DNA of 64,000 bases from Anniella stebbinsi (taxonomy: Eukaryota; Chordata; Lepidosauria; Squamata; Anniellidae). The stretch is taken from assembly GCA_029215795.1 (NCBI GenBank), contig JARDYH010000002.1, forward strand, positions 11,029,001 to 11,093,000, in the 5' to 3' direction. The first letter of the stretch is position 1. The number at the start of each line of letters is the position of its first letter. The notes beneath the pieces are model-generated. The model searched no databases. It saw nothing but the letters and a program-made list of their open reading frames with translations, and was not told the DNA's origin. A program made the translations under genes and the position numbers. Positions 10,516 through 22,255 of this stretch are shown piece by piece.

Positions 10516-10892
10516 TGTCTTTGACCCCCTCTACAAGAATTTGGTTTGACACCTGGTTCTCCGATTATGCGCATCTTCTTGGAAGCGCTTTATGGGAAAT
10601 GACTGTACGCAGGAGGTAATCGAGCGCACAACTGGTGGCCTTACCAGTTGTTTGAAATGCACTTTAGAAGTAGTTAATGTGGAGAATCGCTTGTTCACAT
10701 AGCCAAAATGCGCTTTAACGGCCGCAGCAAAATAAAACTAGCTATTTAATGCGCATTCGATAATGCGCATAATCGGATAGATAACGCGCCTCAACTCCTG
10801 ATTTGCGCTCCGCTCATGTAGAGGTAAAAATTTTAATGAGACTTGGAAGAGCTTTAAACCTTTCGTGTAGAGGCAGCCTAACTTCCCACTGC
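10516..10892. mobile_element. CpG-rich dispersed element with AATGCGC motifs, copy 1
   Basis: Bounded by CCCTCTACAAGAA on the left and CGTGTAGAGGCAGCCTA on the right. It carries AAAATGCGCTTTAACGGCC, TTAATGCGCATTCGATAATG and GATAACGCGCC. The same blocks recur in the same order at 43415-43766. No protein is encoded; the local minus frame of 110 residues has no recognised match. Confidence 0.8.
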
Positions 10893-11610
10893 AGAAAATC
10901 CATTGAAGGCGTGATCCTCTACCGATACCTGTAAGCCTCCGAACTTGGGTCCAGATGACGTTTTCTGTTAAGAAGGAATGGACAGAACACCTGCACAATG
11001 CATTTTGACAGGTAGAGTTCGGAGACCTCCATTGAGAAGCAGCCCAAGTCCTGATGCCATTAAGATGCAACCCAAAACCACCTCCAGTGTGCGTAATGGT
11101 GGGCAGCCTTTAATAACGCTTGCCTCAGAAGCCACGGATCAGCAATACAGCCTTCAGGGAGCAGGAGACAGAAAACCTTTGAGTGTGTTTTTACAGTTTG
11201 GACTGGATGAACACAAGAGGCTTCAATGGCAATTAAGGCTTTCAGATGCTTCTGTGAACGGAATTTATTCATCACTAACTGAAAGAGTGGTCAGAGTTTT
11301 GCGGAGAAGAGTACCTGATATTTCGGAGGGACGTGCTCCTTGGAGTTCATCCTGTCCAGGATTTTAGTGATCCTGGTTCCTTACAGCAGAGTAAGCGTGT
11401 TCCAGAGATCCATGCAAGGAAAAATACTCACACACCAGCGGTTTACTTTTTAGTAAAAGCTTTACTTAGATTCAGTATTTCCTTCAATATATTTACAGCA
11501 GTCTTGGTCATCAAATATAATACAGGTTTCCAGGAAGAATCCACATCACATAACATCACCGTCCAATCTCATCAACCTCATACAACCACCATCACATATT
11601 TACAGATATA
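10893..11610. other. Intergenic, nothing recognised
   Basis: A 129-residue plus-strand open frame (10978-11367) has no family features I recognise and no splice or promoter context; treated as chance. No repeat recognised. Confidence 0.5.
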
Positions 11611-11923
11611 TAGGCTGACCATATGAAAAGGAGGACAGGGCTCCTGTATCTTTAATAGTTTCATAGAAAATGGAATTTCACCAGGTGTCATTTGTATATA
11701 TGCAGAACCTGGTGAAATTTCCTCATCATCACAAAATTAAAGCTGCAGAAGCCCTGCCCTCTTTTGTACATGGTCAAGAGGACAGGGCTCCTGCAGCTTT
11801 AACTGTGGTGATGAAGAGAGAATTTCACCAGGTTCTGTATGAATACGAACAACACCTGCTGAAATTCCCTGTCCTTTGCAACTGTTAAAGATACAGGAGC
11901 CCTGTCTTCATATGGTCATCCTA
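11611..11923. mobile_element. hAT-like foldback MITE, type A termini, copy 2
   Basis: Termini TAGGCTGACCATATGAAAAG and inverse (CTTCATATGGTCATCCTA). Perfect 8-bp duplication CAGATATA (11603-11610, 11924-11931). Belongs to the variant with CACCTG/CAGGTG in place of the CAGTGT interior. An (AT)n microsatellite (11928-11964) starts in the right duplication. Confidence 0.92.
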
Positions 11924-11924
11924 C

Positions 11925-11970
<46 letters not shown>

Positions 11971-12299
11971 TTGAATGGACAATGACTATGCACAAAAACA
12001 GAAAAAACTCCCAGGGGAAAACCCACTATCTCTTTGACCTTTAGTAAAACAGATAGAAAAAACACTCCCCTGTTAATTGACAGCAGGTGCTATAGTCAGT
12101 CCTCTGGACACTCTGCAACTGTCCAGTCCTTTTATTCATCTGAAGAGCAATTTTACTCAACACATCCTCCACAGGTGCTGGCATGCTGTATGAATGAAAA
12201 CAGAACTGATTGGGCTTAGAAATCTGAAGGATGTTACCATGGTAGATTTGAGGTGACAAGAAATAAACGTAAGGCAGCGCTATGTAAATTATTCTTATG

Positions 12300-12375
12300 T
12301 TCTTAAGAAAATAAAGAGTCTTGTAGTACCATAAAAACTAACACATCTTATTAAGGCACAGGCTTTCGTGGACAA
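12300..12375 (-). repeat. Dispersed repeat fragment 'agtcttgtagtacc...ctttcgtggac'
   Basis: AGTCTTGTAGTACCATAAAAACTAAC...GGCTTTCGTGGAC is shared with 50975-51085 and 63570-63665. In the 50975 copy the sequence folds back on itself (GCATAAGCCTTTGTGGAC then TGCCAAAATACATTT). Orientation is arbitrary; class not assigned. Confidence 0.55.
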
Positions 12376-12420
12376 GCTTTGGTGGCCCACTTCAATGGAT
12401 GTGTGGAGTGTGATCAGTTG

Positions 12421-12429
<9 letters not shown>

Positions 12430-12452
<23 letters not shown>
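12430..12452 (+). repeat. (CA)n microsatellite
   Basis: Uninterrupted CA dinucleotide run. Confidence 0.95.
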
Positions 12453-12626
12453 TGGTGTGAAAGGAGAAAAATGTCATGGTTGGAATTAAATAGCAGTGGA
12501 ATGCAAAAAGTACGGTCTATGATGATTCAACCAAAGCTTAAATGTATGCAGATCAGCAGCAGGAACTGGTGATGTATATTTATGCATCTGATGAAACAGG
12601 TTCTAGTCCTGCTTTCAACTTGCTCA

Positions 12627-13150
12627 GAATCATAGAATTATAGAATAGTAGAGTTGGAAGGGGCCTATAAGGCCATCGAGTCCAACCCCCTGCTCAATGC
12701 AGGAATCCACCTTAAAGCATAGATGGCTGCCCAGCTGCATCTTGAATGCCTCTAGTGTGGGAAAGCCCACAACCTCCCTAGGTCATTGGTTCCATTGTCG
12801 TACTGCTCTAACAGTCAGGAAGTTTTTCCTGATGTCCAGCCGGAATCTGGCTTCCTGTAACTTGAGCCCATTATTCCGCGTCCTGCACTCTGGATTGATC
12901 GAGAAGAGATCCTGGCCCTCCTCTGTGTGACGACCTTTCAAGTCCTTGAAGAGTGCTCTCATATCTCCCCTCAATCTTCTCTTCTCCAGGCTAAACATGT
13001 CCAGTTCTTTCAGTCTCTCCTCATAGGGCTTTGTTTCCAGACCCCTGATCATCCTTGTTGCCCTCCTCTGAACACGCTCCAGTTTGTCTGCATCCGTCTT
13101 GAAGTGTGGTGCCCAGAACTGGACACAGTACTCAATCAGAAAGCGGATCT
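12627..13150 (-). mobile_element. CR1 LINE 3' fragment
   Basis: On the minus strand the frame from about 13150 reads [69 protein letters not shown], the CR1 RT C-terminus. After the frame comes the CR1 3' UTR with GGACTCGATGGCC on the minus strand, ending in TTCTATAATTCTATGATTCT, the hallmark CR1 3' repeat. 5'-truncated. Confidence 0.93.
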
Positions 13151-13239
13151 CCCTGGGGGGGGGGGTAAGGAGCATGGGGGAGGGGGCTTACCTGCCAGGG
13201 CCGTCCACAGCAGACGGTCCCAGAGTGGGAGGGAGTTAG

Positions 13240-13496
13240 GCCCCCCTCACCCACCCACCGCCATTTTTTCCTCATAGACTTGCATTGGGGGAAAGCTTTC
13301 TTTCCCTCAATGCAAGTCTATTGGAGGGAAAAAATGGCGTCCGATCCAAAAATCAGAAGTTCCGATTTTTGGATCAGGATCGGACCTGATGCGGGCTGGG
13401 GGGCCTCCGATTTTGTCCGATCTGATCCGTGACAAAATTGGAGGTCCCGATCCGGGTCCCGATCCAATCCGGGGGGTCCGTGCACACCCCTACTTT
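13240..13496. repeat. Foldback element with AGGGGTGTGCACGGA terminus
   Basis: The right end is TCCGTGCACACCCCTA. Interior contains ATAGACTTGCATTGGGGGAA against TTCCCTCAATGCAAGTCTAT and repeated GATCCGGAT/CCGATC motifs. Abuts the CR1 fragment. I recall this element type as common in lizards; family name not assigned. Confidence 0.65.
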
Positions 13497-13600
13497 TTAT
13501 GCTCTTTCCCCTATTCAGCCCCATCTCTGGCAAAGGCGCATCAAACTGTGACAGCTGACACATCCTCACCTGCAATAACATTATCTTTCTACTGAAGAAA

Positions 13601-13603
<3 letters not shown>

Positions 13604-13645
<42 letters not shown>

Positions 13646-13664
13646 CCTCCCTCCCTCCCTCTCT
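13604..13664 (+). repeat. (CT)n / (CCCT)n microsatellite
   Basis: Long CT run with CCCT interspersion, followed by a short GTGT stretch. Confidence 0.95.
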
Positions 13665-13689
13665 GTGTGTGAGTGGGTGGGTAGGTGTA

Positions 13690-14540
13690 TGTGAAAGTGT
13701 TTACTTACCAGAAAAAAATAATATACGTGACAACGAAACTCCTGTTAAACATTATAGCAAATAATTTCAGAGCTTGATTCAGTTCTGAGCCTCCATTAAA
13801 GCCTTGGGATTTAAAGGCCTTCCTTTCCCATCAATTCATCCCAAGGCATTTTGGTTTGTCACTTGTGCGTTAATATAGTGCTTTCCTTGTGGCATTTACG
13901 CACTGACCCTGGCTGCCCCTTATTCCAGATTATAAATGAGGTGTGGAATTACAGAATGCGTATCCTGATAGCACACCTTTAATAAATATGTTAATCAACT
14001 GTCTCTACGGCATGTCCCCGGGTGTCGAAGAGTTTGTGCCTTGCGTTATGTATGGGGCACTTTAAATTCTATTCTCTTTGCAGTGACAACCTTCACTTTA
14101 AACGGATTTATTGGGGTGGGGGTGGGGAACAATCCATTAGCCGTGAGTTGCATATATGAAAATCATACACAAGAATGATGGATATATGACTTTCACTCAA
14201 TTATCTAAAACGCCTGGCCTGGTTAAATACAAGAGTCCCTAAGAAAAGGTACTGCGGGGTTGAACCAGGAGCTCTGCAGGTCACAAATTGATCCGATCCT
14301 GATCCATCTGGGCCATTGATTGAAAGAAGGAACTGCAGCTACTTTGAGCCATAGTTCTAGCACCATCTCCCAGAATCCTCCTGGTAGTCAGGTCATCCAA
14401 GAGAGCCACTCATATGCCACTTCCTCCTAAAAAGTCTCCAAATCTGGGCACCTTGTCCCTGAGTGACTCCACTAGGGATGTTGTGCCTCTTTCAGCTCTT
14501 CGGGGCTAAAATCCATTTTGGAGAAGTTCTTCAGGGCTGC
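13690..14540. other. Repeat-poor intergenic block
   Basis: No element recognised and no coding frame. Contains near-inverse pieces CCCAAGGCATTTTGG and AAAGCCTTGGGATTTAAAGG and TTAATATAGTGCTTTCC. Candidate conserved noncoding sequence only because it stands out from dense repeats on both sides. Confidence 0.4.
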
Positions 14541-14543
14541 ATC

Positions 14544-14768
14544 TGGGGTGACCATATGGAAAGGAGGACAGGGCTCCTGTATCTCTAACAGTTGTATAGA
14601 AAAGGGAATTTCAGCAGGTGGCATTTATTTATTTATTTATTTATTTATTACATTTGTATACCCCCCCAAAGCGGTATTTATTTATTACATTTGTATACCG
14701 CCCCATTTGTATGCAAGTAGCACCTCTTAAAATTCCCTCTTCATCACAACAGTTAAAACTGCAGGATT
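14544..14768. mobile_element. hAT-like foldback MITE, truncated, interrupted, copy 3
   Basis: Starts GGGGTGACCATATGGAAAGG and runs to the AACAGTTAAAACTGCAGGA midpoint, then stops. The second half is missing. It is interrupted at 14620-14706 by (TTTA)n plus TACATTTGTATACCGCCCC, a retroelement tail. Confidence 0.8.
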
Positions 14769-15239
14769 CTGCTGGTGGGGAAAAGCCTTTTTGCAAATGA
14801 AAGGACACAATTGGTTTCGATCCATGATTATGGTATGACATTTTCCTGTCTTCTTTTGCTTTGTTTCTTCTTCTTAATAATGATGACTTTTTAAAGTGCA
14901 TTTTAAAAGTTGTATTTTGTGCCCTTTCTTGGACATTAAGAAAAGGCAGGATATAAATGCTTCAAATAAATAAACACACAAATAAATATATAAACATTGC
15001 AGGTATCAAGGTTTGTACAAGTTGGAAGGAGAGGAAAAACATGCGGTTTCTTTTCTTTTCTTTTTCCTTACCCCTACCCCACCTTTATAGTTGTATGTTT
15101 CTTTAGGGCATGCATTTATGTGTACAATTATAGATAAAGGTTTGGATCTTGAATTGCCCTTTCATTTGCAGAAGGGCCTTGGATGCTGCAGAGGCTCCTG
15201 CTGGCGGATGTGGGGCAATTTCCAATTTCCACCTGCAGC

Positions 15240-15671
15240 TTAGGGGGACCAACTGTCAGGATTTTCCCAGATTTGTCCTGGTTTTTGTTTTGGGTGTCGG
15301 GGGATTTTCTGTAATTTTCTATAATGTCCTGGAAAGACACACTTTCCCCCTTAAGACCGCCATTAGTGGGGCAGGGGGGAATGACGCTCTTTCCGGAGGC
15401 CTCTATTTGAGCAGTGGGGGCAGGAATGACACACTTTCTCCTCCTCCTCTCCAGTCGGGGCCCTTAAGGCCCCGATTGGACTGGAGGAGGGGAAAGTGCA
15501 CTTTCTGGGGCCTCTGGAAAGTATGTCATTCACAACTGCCACGCAAATGGCAGCTGCCAATGGCATGGAGGGGGGAATGACGTGCTTTCCAGAGGCCCTG
15601 GAAAGTGTGCTTTCCCGCCACCCTCCCACTAGGTGTCCTCTGTTTTGGTTTCCCAAATATGGTCAGGGTGG
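15240..15671. mobile_element. hAT-like element, type C, copy 1
   Basis: Begins TAGGGGGACCAACTGTCAGG and ends TTTCCCAAATATGGTCAGGGTG. Interior alternates GGAATGACG...CTTTCC and its inverses. The copy at 41416-41830 has the same ends in the opposite order, so the two are inverted relative to each other. Confidence 0.75.
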
Positions 15672-15984
15672 GTTCTGGAGGGTCCCCAACACTCTGGAGT
15701 AGATATTCCAGGGCTGCAGTGGGATGGAGGAAATTGGTGAAAATATTACTTCCTGTCCCTTGCACCAGCAGGAAAATCTTATGGATGGAGTTCTGCTTAC
15801 AGGATCTCAGCATCTCGGGCCATTGTATTGTTTTTGAAGGGTTATGATATGTTTCTAGCTTGAAAAAAAATCAAGTAACAATGAATAGGTCTTGAATACA
15901 AGGACATTTAATATAGGGTCTAGCCTTTAGTTCTATGTAAGGATACTTGTTGAGTCAAAAATTAGTCTGACAACTGTTATCCAG

Positions 15985-16305
15985 AAGACCTTTTCTTTTT
16001 TCGCCCCCAGACTGTGGAATGGCCTGCCGGAGGAGATTTGTCAACTTTTAACTCTCTCTCCAAGCTTAAGACAGCTATAAAGACTAGCCTCTTCCGGCAG
16101 GCTTACCCAGATGAATTTTAAACCAAGAATTTTAAGATGTCTTAATTGTTATTTTGATATTATATTGGTTTTATATGCTCTTTTAATTAATTTTATGTAT
16201 TTGATTTATATTGTATTGTTGTACTAATGCTGTTCCCTGCCTTGATATAAAGGGAGAGGCGGATAATAAATAAATAATTAAATATATTATTATTATTATT
16301 ATTAA
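15985..16305 (+). mobile_element. L2-like LINE 3' fragment
   Basis: CCCCCAGACTGTGGAATGGC continues as RLWNGLPEE...-like C-terminal coding with CTCTTCCGGCAGGCTTACCC, then an AT-rich 3' UTR, the GTTCCCTGCCTTGATATAAAG tail and (ATT)n. Degenerate and 5'-truncated. Confidence 0.7.
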
Positions 16306-16317
16306 TATTATTATTAA

Positions 16318-16424
16318 ACAGAAAAAAAGACCTATAACTCCCAGTATTTTCCAGCTGGCTGGCTGGGGAATGCTGGGAGTTATAGGACTTTTCCCCCGTC
16401 TAAACATGCATAGAATTGTACCCT
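16318..16424. repeat. Foldback repeat, 'CCCAGCATTCCCCAGC' family, copy 1
   Basis: Arms CCTATAACTCCCAGTATTTT and GAATGCTGGGAGTTATAGGA flank a GCTGGCTGGC centre; the outer right end is GTCTAAACATGCATAGAATTG. The same unit is at 16914-17027, 27920-28055, 44652-44785 and 55640-55785, with halves at 44585-44652, 48695-48772 and 50783-50870. Confidence 0.85.
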
Positions 16425-16729
16425 AAATAGTTTATATTGATTTTGATTGGCCCTGTAACAGATCAATCTATGAAATGGAAATATATATGCAAGCTGCCAA
16501 CACCCCAATCTAAGTGCCTTTGTAAGATGTTGAAAGAATGTCAGATAAGTTACTCTGTCATAGACACTTATTGTTAAACAGAAAGACTATCTTTTATGTG
16601 TTATTTTTCATTCCCTGTTACAGTAACACACTAGCTCTTAATTTGCTGCTCCATTGATTCAAATTTGCCAATGAAATTGACCCAGATTAATCAGCTAAAG
16701 ATTTAGTTGACTCACTACTGATTAAATCA

Positions 16730-16826
16730 ATTGAGGATGCAGTCCTATATACACTTAATTGGAAATAAGCACCGCTGAACTCAATCAGACTTACTTTTGA
16801 GTAGACATATATAGTATTGCACCATA
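16730..16826. repeat. Foldback repeat, 'gagtagacat...gggactta' family
   Basis: GATGCAGTCCTATATACACTT is matched in inverse by ACATATATAGTATTGCACC, with GAACTCAATCAGACTTACTTT between. Other members: 32876-32948, 46320-46405, 52405-52500, 58798-58866, 63195-63430. Confidence 0.65.
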
Positions 16827-16913
16827 AAGCTTGTAGACCTACTATTCAGCTATAGGGGAAAATGTTGTCTGTAAAGCAGCACCTAAATTCAGAATTAACC
16901 CAAGTTGATTAAG

Positions 16914-17027
16914 GGCTCAATCCTATGCATATTTAGAAAGAAAAAAAGGTCCTACAACCCCCAGCATGGCTGGCTGGGGGTTGTAGGACTTTTTTCCTGT
17001 CTAAACATGCATAGCATTGCACCCTAA
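16914..17027. repeat. Foldback repeat, 'CCCAGCATTCCCCAGC' family, copy 2
   Basis: CAATCCTATGCATATTTAGA and TCTAAACATGCATAGCATTG are the outer arms; CCTACAACCCCCAGCATGGC and GGCTGGGGGTTGTAGGA the inner arms. Confidence 0.85.
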
Positions 17028-17038
17028 ATGGATATAGA

Positions 17039-17358
17039 TAGGCTGACTATATGAAAAGGAGGACAGGGCTCCTGTAACTTTAACAGTTGTAGAGAAAAGG
17101 GAATTTCAGACAGTGTTATTTGTATGCAATTAGTTCCTGGTGAAATTCCCTCTTCCTCACAACAGTTAAAGTTGCAGGGGCCCTGCCTTCTTTTGTATCT
17201 GGTCACTCTAGTATAGTGCCTGCAACTTTAACTGTTGTGATGAAGAGGGAATTTCACCAGGAACGAATTGCATACAAATGACACCTGCTGAAATTCCCTT
17301 TTCTCTACAACTGTTAAAGTTACATGAGCCCTGTCCTCCTTTTCATATTGTCAGCCTA
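17039..17358. mobile_element. hAT-like foldback MITE, type A, copy 4
   Basis: 320 bp, full length, with TAGGCTGACTATATGAAAAG and the inverse CTTTTCATATTGTCAGCCTA. The flanks are ATA-rich and the target duplication is not clear. Confidence 0.88.
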
Positions 17359-17739
17359 ATATAATATAGAAGATGCATGCTGTCTCTAGTCTTTCAACTC
17401 TATTTAAATCTGCATTTTAAATCTCTGCACTGGTGTTCAGTTTTATTCTCATTGTACTTTTGTATTGTGGTTTTATATTGTGGTTTTAAGCTTCCATATT
17501 ATGTTGTACTTAATAGTTTTAACTTTTGTGAATCGCCCAGAAAGCTTCCGCTATAGGGTGGTGTAGAAATGAAATGAATAAATGAATGAATGAATAAGTA
17601 TTATGCAGCTTGGACCTCTTGGAGCCTTTGATGGATCACATCAATGCCCATCTTGACCACCATTTTGCTTCCAACAATGGACAACCAGACTTCCCTTGGA
17701 AATCTCACAGGGAGAGCTAGATAGAGGTAGCTGTACCCT

Positions 17740-19150
17740 GTTCCTAGTCTTCAGTAGCTGGTACACAGAGGTAGATTGTTCTAAACATGCAAGCTCCATT
17801 TAGTTGCTTTGATGAATAAGAACCATTGGTAGACCATTCTCTGAAGCTTTTCATCAACCTCTGCAAACCTATTGCCCCAGTGAAGTGGCCACATCTGGGA
17901 CACATAGGTGCTATTTTGGAAATAGATTGAAGTACCCGTGGACTTTGAGTTGAACAAATTCTGCGGGGAGGGAAAACAAACAAAATGGAACTCAATTTTA
18001 GACAGAACAAAAAAGAAGTATGGACTTACGTTTTGGCTGTAAAGTATCCTTCCGTGGGCTTCTTGATGGGCCTAAATATAAGAGGGTCTTGTCCATGGTG
18101 TTGACATACTGAGCTCTCATATTCTTGTCTTTAGGCTGCTGCTTTCCTCCTAGTCCTGGTTTGTGTGAACAATTCAATTGCCCTTAGCCTTTTATTGAAC
18201 AGTAATAAGAGAGAGGTGGGTCTACCTCTTACAATTTGCCACTCGACCGATTTATTTCATGGCGCTTTGTATAAATAACAGGACTCCCTCTACAGGCTTA
18301 ATTCTGCACCTATGGCATTACTACCAGTAGTAGTAGTATTAGGAGCATGAAAGTGTGGATAGCACCCAGAGAATGGCAATTTTTCACTCCCCAGCATCAG
18401 CTTCTTCTCTCTTTCCCATCACTTGGTCCTTTACGCTGTTGTGGAATACCAATCCTTATTTTGAAGAGGTAAATTGAAAAGTGCTGGCATCAGGTTCTTC
18501 AAAAGATAAGCTGCAGTTGAGTTGGGTGACTGATATATAGGCAAAGATGGGAAATCCAGTAGGCCTTGCTCACTGTCCCCACTGAGTGGGTTGGATCCAG
18601 ATTTAAGCTGGATCAACTGCACTGGGGGAAGTTGATTTCCCTGCCCACACCTTCCCATGGTAGCCCCTCCAGCCCCCTAAAAATGCTGCACAGAGAGTCA
18701 GGAAATTCTGCTAAATGGGGTGAGCGGTGGTGGTGGATGGACCTTTCAGACAGATGGAGCTTTCATGAGTGGAGCCCTTCCTCTGATGGAAGCCAGATCT
18801 TGGATGCCACCCAATATCTTTATTCAAAAGGAATGCTCAAGGATTCCACAGTTTACTCTTTGTTCATTGAAGCTGTTCAGTTCAAAGATAAAATAAGAAC
18901 TTCATACTCCTAGAGTGATTGTTTTGCGGATATGTGTCCCAGCTGAAGACATACAGTTGGACTTCATCACATTATTACTTTCCATAAATGGTGAATGATT
19001 TGCTGAGTTTCACCCAAAGAACTTCAGACTGCGTAACTAATGGTGTAACAGAGAGCACATACCTGTAAACATGGTGATTTTGAAGGGGCATAAGCTCATT
19101 CAAACATGCAAGTCACACACATCAGAATTAGGTACAAAGACTGGATGTAG
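17740..19150. other. Intergenic, nothing recognised
   Basis: Short open frames at 17744-18010 and 18566-18913 have no recognised domain or splice context. A short (TAG)n is near 18330. No repeat family was recognised. Confidence 0.45.
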
Positions 19151-19685
19151 AATTTGCAGGTTCACAGAAGCATAGAACAGTAGAGTTGAAAGGGGCCTAT
19201 GAGGCCATTGTCCAACCCTCTGCTCAATGCAGGAATCCACCTTAAGGCATACCTGACAGATGGCTGTCCAGCTGCCTCTTCTTGAATGCCTCCAGTGTAG
19301 GATAGCCCACCACCTCCCTTGGTCATTGGTTCCATTATCATACTGCTCTAACAGTCAGGAGGTTTTTCCTGATGTCCAGCCGGAATTTGGCTTCCTGTAA
19401 CTTGAGCCCATTATTCCACGTCCTACACTCTGGGTTGATTGAGAAGTGATCCTGGCCCTCCTCTGTGTGACAACCTTTTGAGTACTTGAAGAGTGCTATC
19501 ATGTTTCCCCTCAGTCTTTTCTTCTTAAGGCTAAACATGCCCAGTTCTTTCAGTCTCTCCTCACAGGGCTTTTGTTTCCAGACCCCTGACCATCCTCTTT
19601 GCCCTCCTCTGAACTCTCTCCAGTTTGTCTGCATCCGTCTTGAAGTGTGGTGCCCAGAACTGGACACAGTACTCAATCAGAAAGC
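19150..19685 (-). mobile_element. CR1 LINE 3' fragment, second copy
   Basis: Highly similar to 12627-13150, same orientation and nearly the same truncation point (AGTACTCAATCAGAAAGC). The minus frame reads EERLKELGMFSLKKKRLRGN and [19 protein letters not shown] 3-base-scale set of indels breaks the frame. The 3' end retains TTCTATGCTTCTGTGAACC. Confidence 0.92.
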
Positions 19686-19689
19686 TCCC

Positions 19690-21363
19690 TAAACTACTGG
19701 AAGGGCATTTGCTGGTGGGAGGGGTTTCTCTCCCAAGTCGAAATCCATAGGTTCCTTAATCAGATGCAGAGTGTCATAAAATTGTCGCTGCAGGTTCCTA
19801 ATGGCGGAGACAGGAATTGCATCTGCATTGTAAGAGAATCTAGACTGAGGGTGGGCAACGTGTTGCCAGTGGGAAGAAATGCGGCCCCAGACATCTTTCT
19901 TGGCATCCAGACTAGGTGCCATACCACTTTTTAAAAATTAATGTATTTTTTAAACAGCAGCTAGGATTGCTGTATTGCAGTAGAAAACTAAGTTCAAAGG
20001 AGTTGTTTTGTGTATTAGGGCTCAGACACAGTCCACTTCTGCCTTGTATTTAGTCTTTTGTGCAGGTTACTTGTCCTTTGCATGCCTCCCATGGCAGCCA
20101 TTTTGTGGTGGTGCCCATGAGAGTTTTGAAACGTGCCCACGGTCCAAAAAGGTTTCCTACCTATGACCTGGGATTTTTTTTTATGAAGGAATGTGACTCA
20201 CATATTGGATGGAGTGTCATTATATATTTAACTGTGAAGGTTATAATGTGCTAAGGAACAGCTAAGTGCTTGGGAGACTTCTGACTTCTCCTGATCCCCC
20301 TTAGGAAGAGCCTCGGTGCTGGGTCACCATGACCAGCACTGGTCGTGGGAGCACTCCCACCACTGTGCCACAAAAATTCGGTGGGGTGGAGGCAAAACAA
20401 AATAATTGTTGGTTTGCTGTTGAAATTCAAAGGACCTTTTAACAGGACAAATATTGCTTGCTTTAAGAATCCAAAATGGTTTGCCATTGAATTTTGGCAG
20501 CAAAATTCTGGTTTTCTCCCCCAGGGCAGAGGGAAATTTGGCAGTTGGGGGGGGGGGTGGCAGAAGAGGAGAGGGGCACATGCAACTTATGGGCTTCATG
20601 TTACCACCCCTGAACTAGATGGCTCAATGCTTTGACTCAGAACATGACAGCTTTGTATGTTCATGCATGTTCTAGATCATCAACCAAGACAGTTTTCGCC
20701 AACCTTGAGAAATGATAGGAGAAAGAGAGAGGGTGAGCAAATGCATTCAACAACCAAATTGTAGGAAAGCATCAAGTATTACGTCATATAGGTTTTCTGT
20801 TTTTATTATAGACTTTTTTTTATCCACATGAATGTTAAAGAAACTACAACAGAGTTAAATACCTTTTGCTTTTAATCTCAGTGGTTATATTTTTAATTAC
20901 ACTCAATAATAAATTGTAAAATATTTCCAGAAGAGTACAATCTTCATTCATACAGCAGGCAAAATACCAGGAGAGAATGGACAGAGTCTGGGAAGGGGCG
21001 GGGTGGGAGGAGCGCACTGGGGAATCTTTGAAATGTCCAGTCTGCTTTTAGAAAGCGCTAGATATGGCTAATGCTCTTCCATCGATACATTCCGATGGAA
21101 CACCCGCCCATTTTTTGCTCAATTGCATTCCTTTCCGTAAAGAATTGACTCTTCAAAAGGGAAACAGTTGAATTCTTAAATGCTTTTGTGGCATTGGACT
21201 GGGAAGCACTGGGAGGTTCGTTGCATGGGTTTATCCACACGACGCAGTCAAAGCCTTTTCACAGTTTCTATCAAGTTCAGGAGTCCTTCTAAAAAGCCAA
21301 ACCAAACTTTGGTACCACCAAAAAGATCCAAAACAGGCAATCTGGAATTGTTCCACGTTTTCC

Positions 21364-21403
<40 letters not shown>

Positions 21404-21935
21404 AAAATTAACAAATGGCTGCTACATTCTAATTTACATGGTTGTCCATGAAGCTTTGAGGTCACTTGTCCTTAGGTTCAATGGAACCTGGTCCTTTTTT
21501 TGTTTCTTCCTTATGGAGTTGTTTGTTTGTTTTACTACCCAAAGCCCTTCCATTTTCAGTCTTTAGGTAAGTCTGAATTCAGAGTGATGGGTGTTATATC
21601 TTACAAGAGGATCTTGTGCTCCTGCTGTAAAGAGAAAGAAAAGGAAACATTAGGGAACTCTGATCCCACTCATTGGAGGAGCAAGCCACACATCTAATAA
21701 CATGAATTCCTTCAATTTAATATTTTCTAACTAAAACCTCTCCAACCACAAACCAACACAGGTCAGTCAGTTCAAGTGCACTTGAAATTGTGTTGGATGG
21801 GCAGTCCCCCTCTTTAAAATACAAAGCTACAAAATGACAAAATCATTTTAAAAGCTAAACCAAACCCTGTATTGGTCTGTTCAAATAAAACATATAAATT
21901 AGGCTGATAAGCTTAATATGTAGATTAGTAAACAA
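19690..21935. other. Intergenic; repeat-poor block about 20640-21720
   Basis: Contains a (GT)n microsatellite at 21365-21401 and AT-rich sequence at 20780-20940 but no recognised element and no convincing coding frame. Candidate noncoding regulatory sequence by exclusion only. Confidence 0.4.
21365..21401 (+). repeat. (GT)n microsatellite
   Basis: About 18 uninterrupted GT units. Confidence 0.95.
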
Positions 21936-22255
21936 TAGGCTGACCATATGAAGAGGAGGACAGGGCTCATGTAACTTTAACAGTTGTAGAGAAAAGGGGA
22001 TTTCAGCCAGTGTCATTTGTATGCAATTAGTTCCTGGTGAAATTCCCTCTTCATCACACCAGTTAAAGATGCAGGGGCCCTGCTTTCTTTTGTATATGGT
22101 CACTCTAGTATAGTGCCTGCAACTTTAACTGGTGTGATGAAGAGGGAATATCACCAGGGACTAATTGCATACAAATGACACTGGCTGAAATCCCCTTTTC
22201 TCTACAACTGTTAAAGTTACATGAGCCCTGTCCTCCTTTTCATATGGTCAGCCTA
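21936..22255. mobile_element. hAT-like foldback MITE, type A, copy 5
   Basis: 320 bp. TAGGCTGACCATATGAAGAG to CTTTTCATATGGTCAGCCTA, perfect 8-bp duplication GTAAACAA (21928-21935, 22256-22263). A good reference copy. Confidence 0.95.

Noticed and set aside
10978..11367. 129-residue plus-strand open frame
   Set aside because: No domain, promoter or splice context; length is within chance for the local composition.
12783..13175. 130-residue frame as a host gene
   Set aside because: It is the C-terminal end of a CR1 LINE polyprotein with the CR1 3' end attached.
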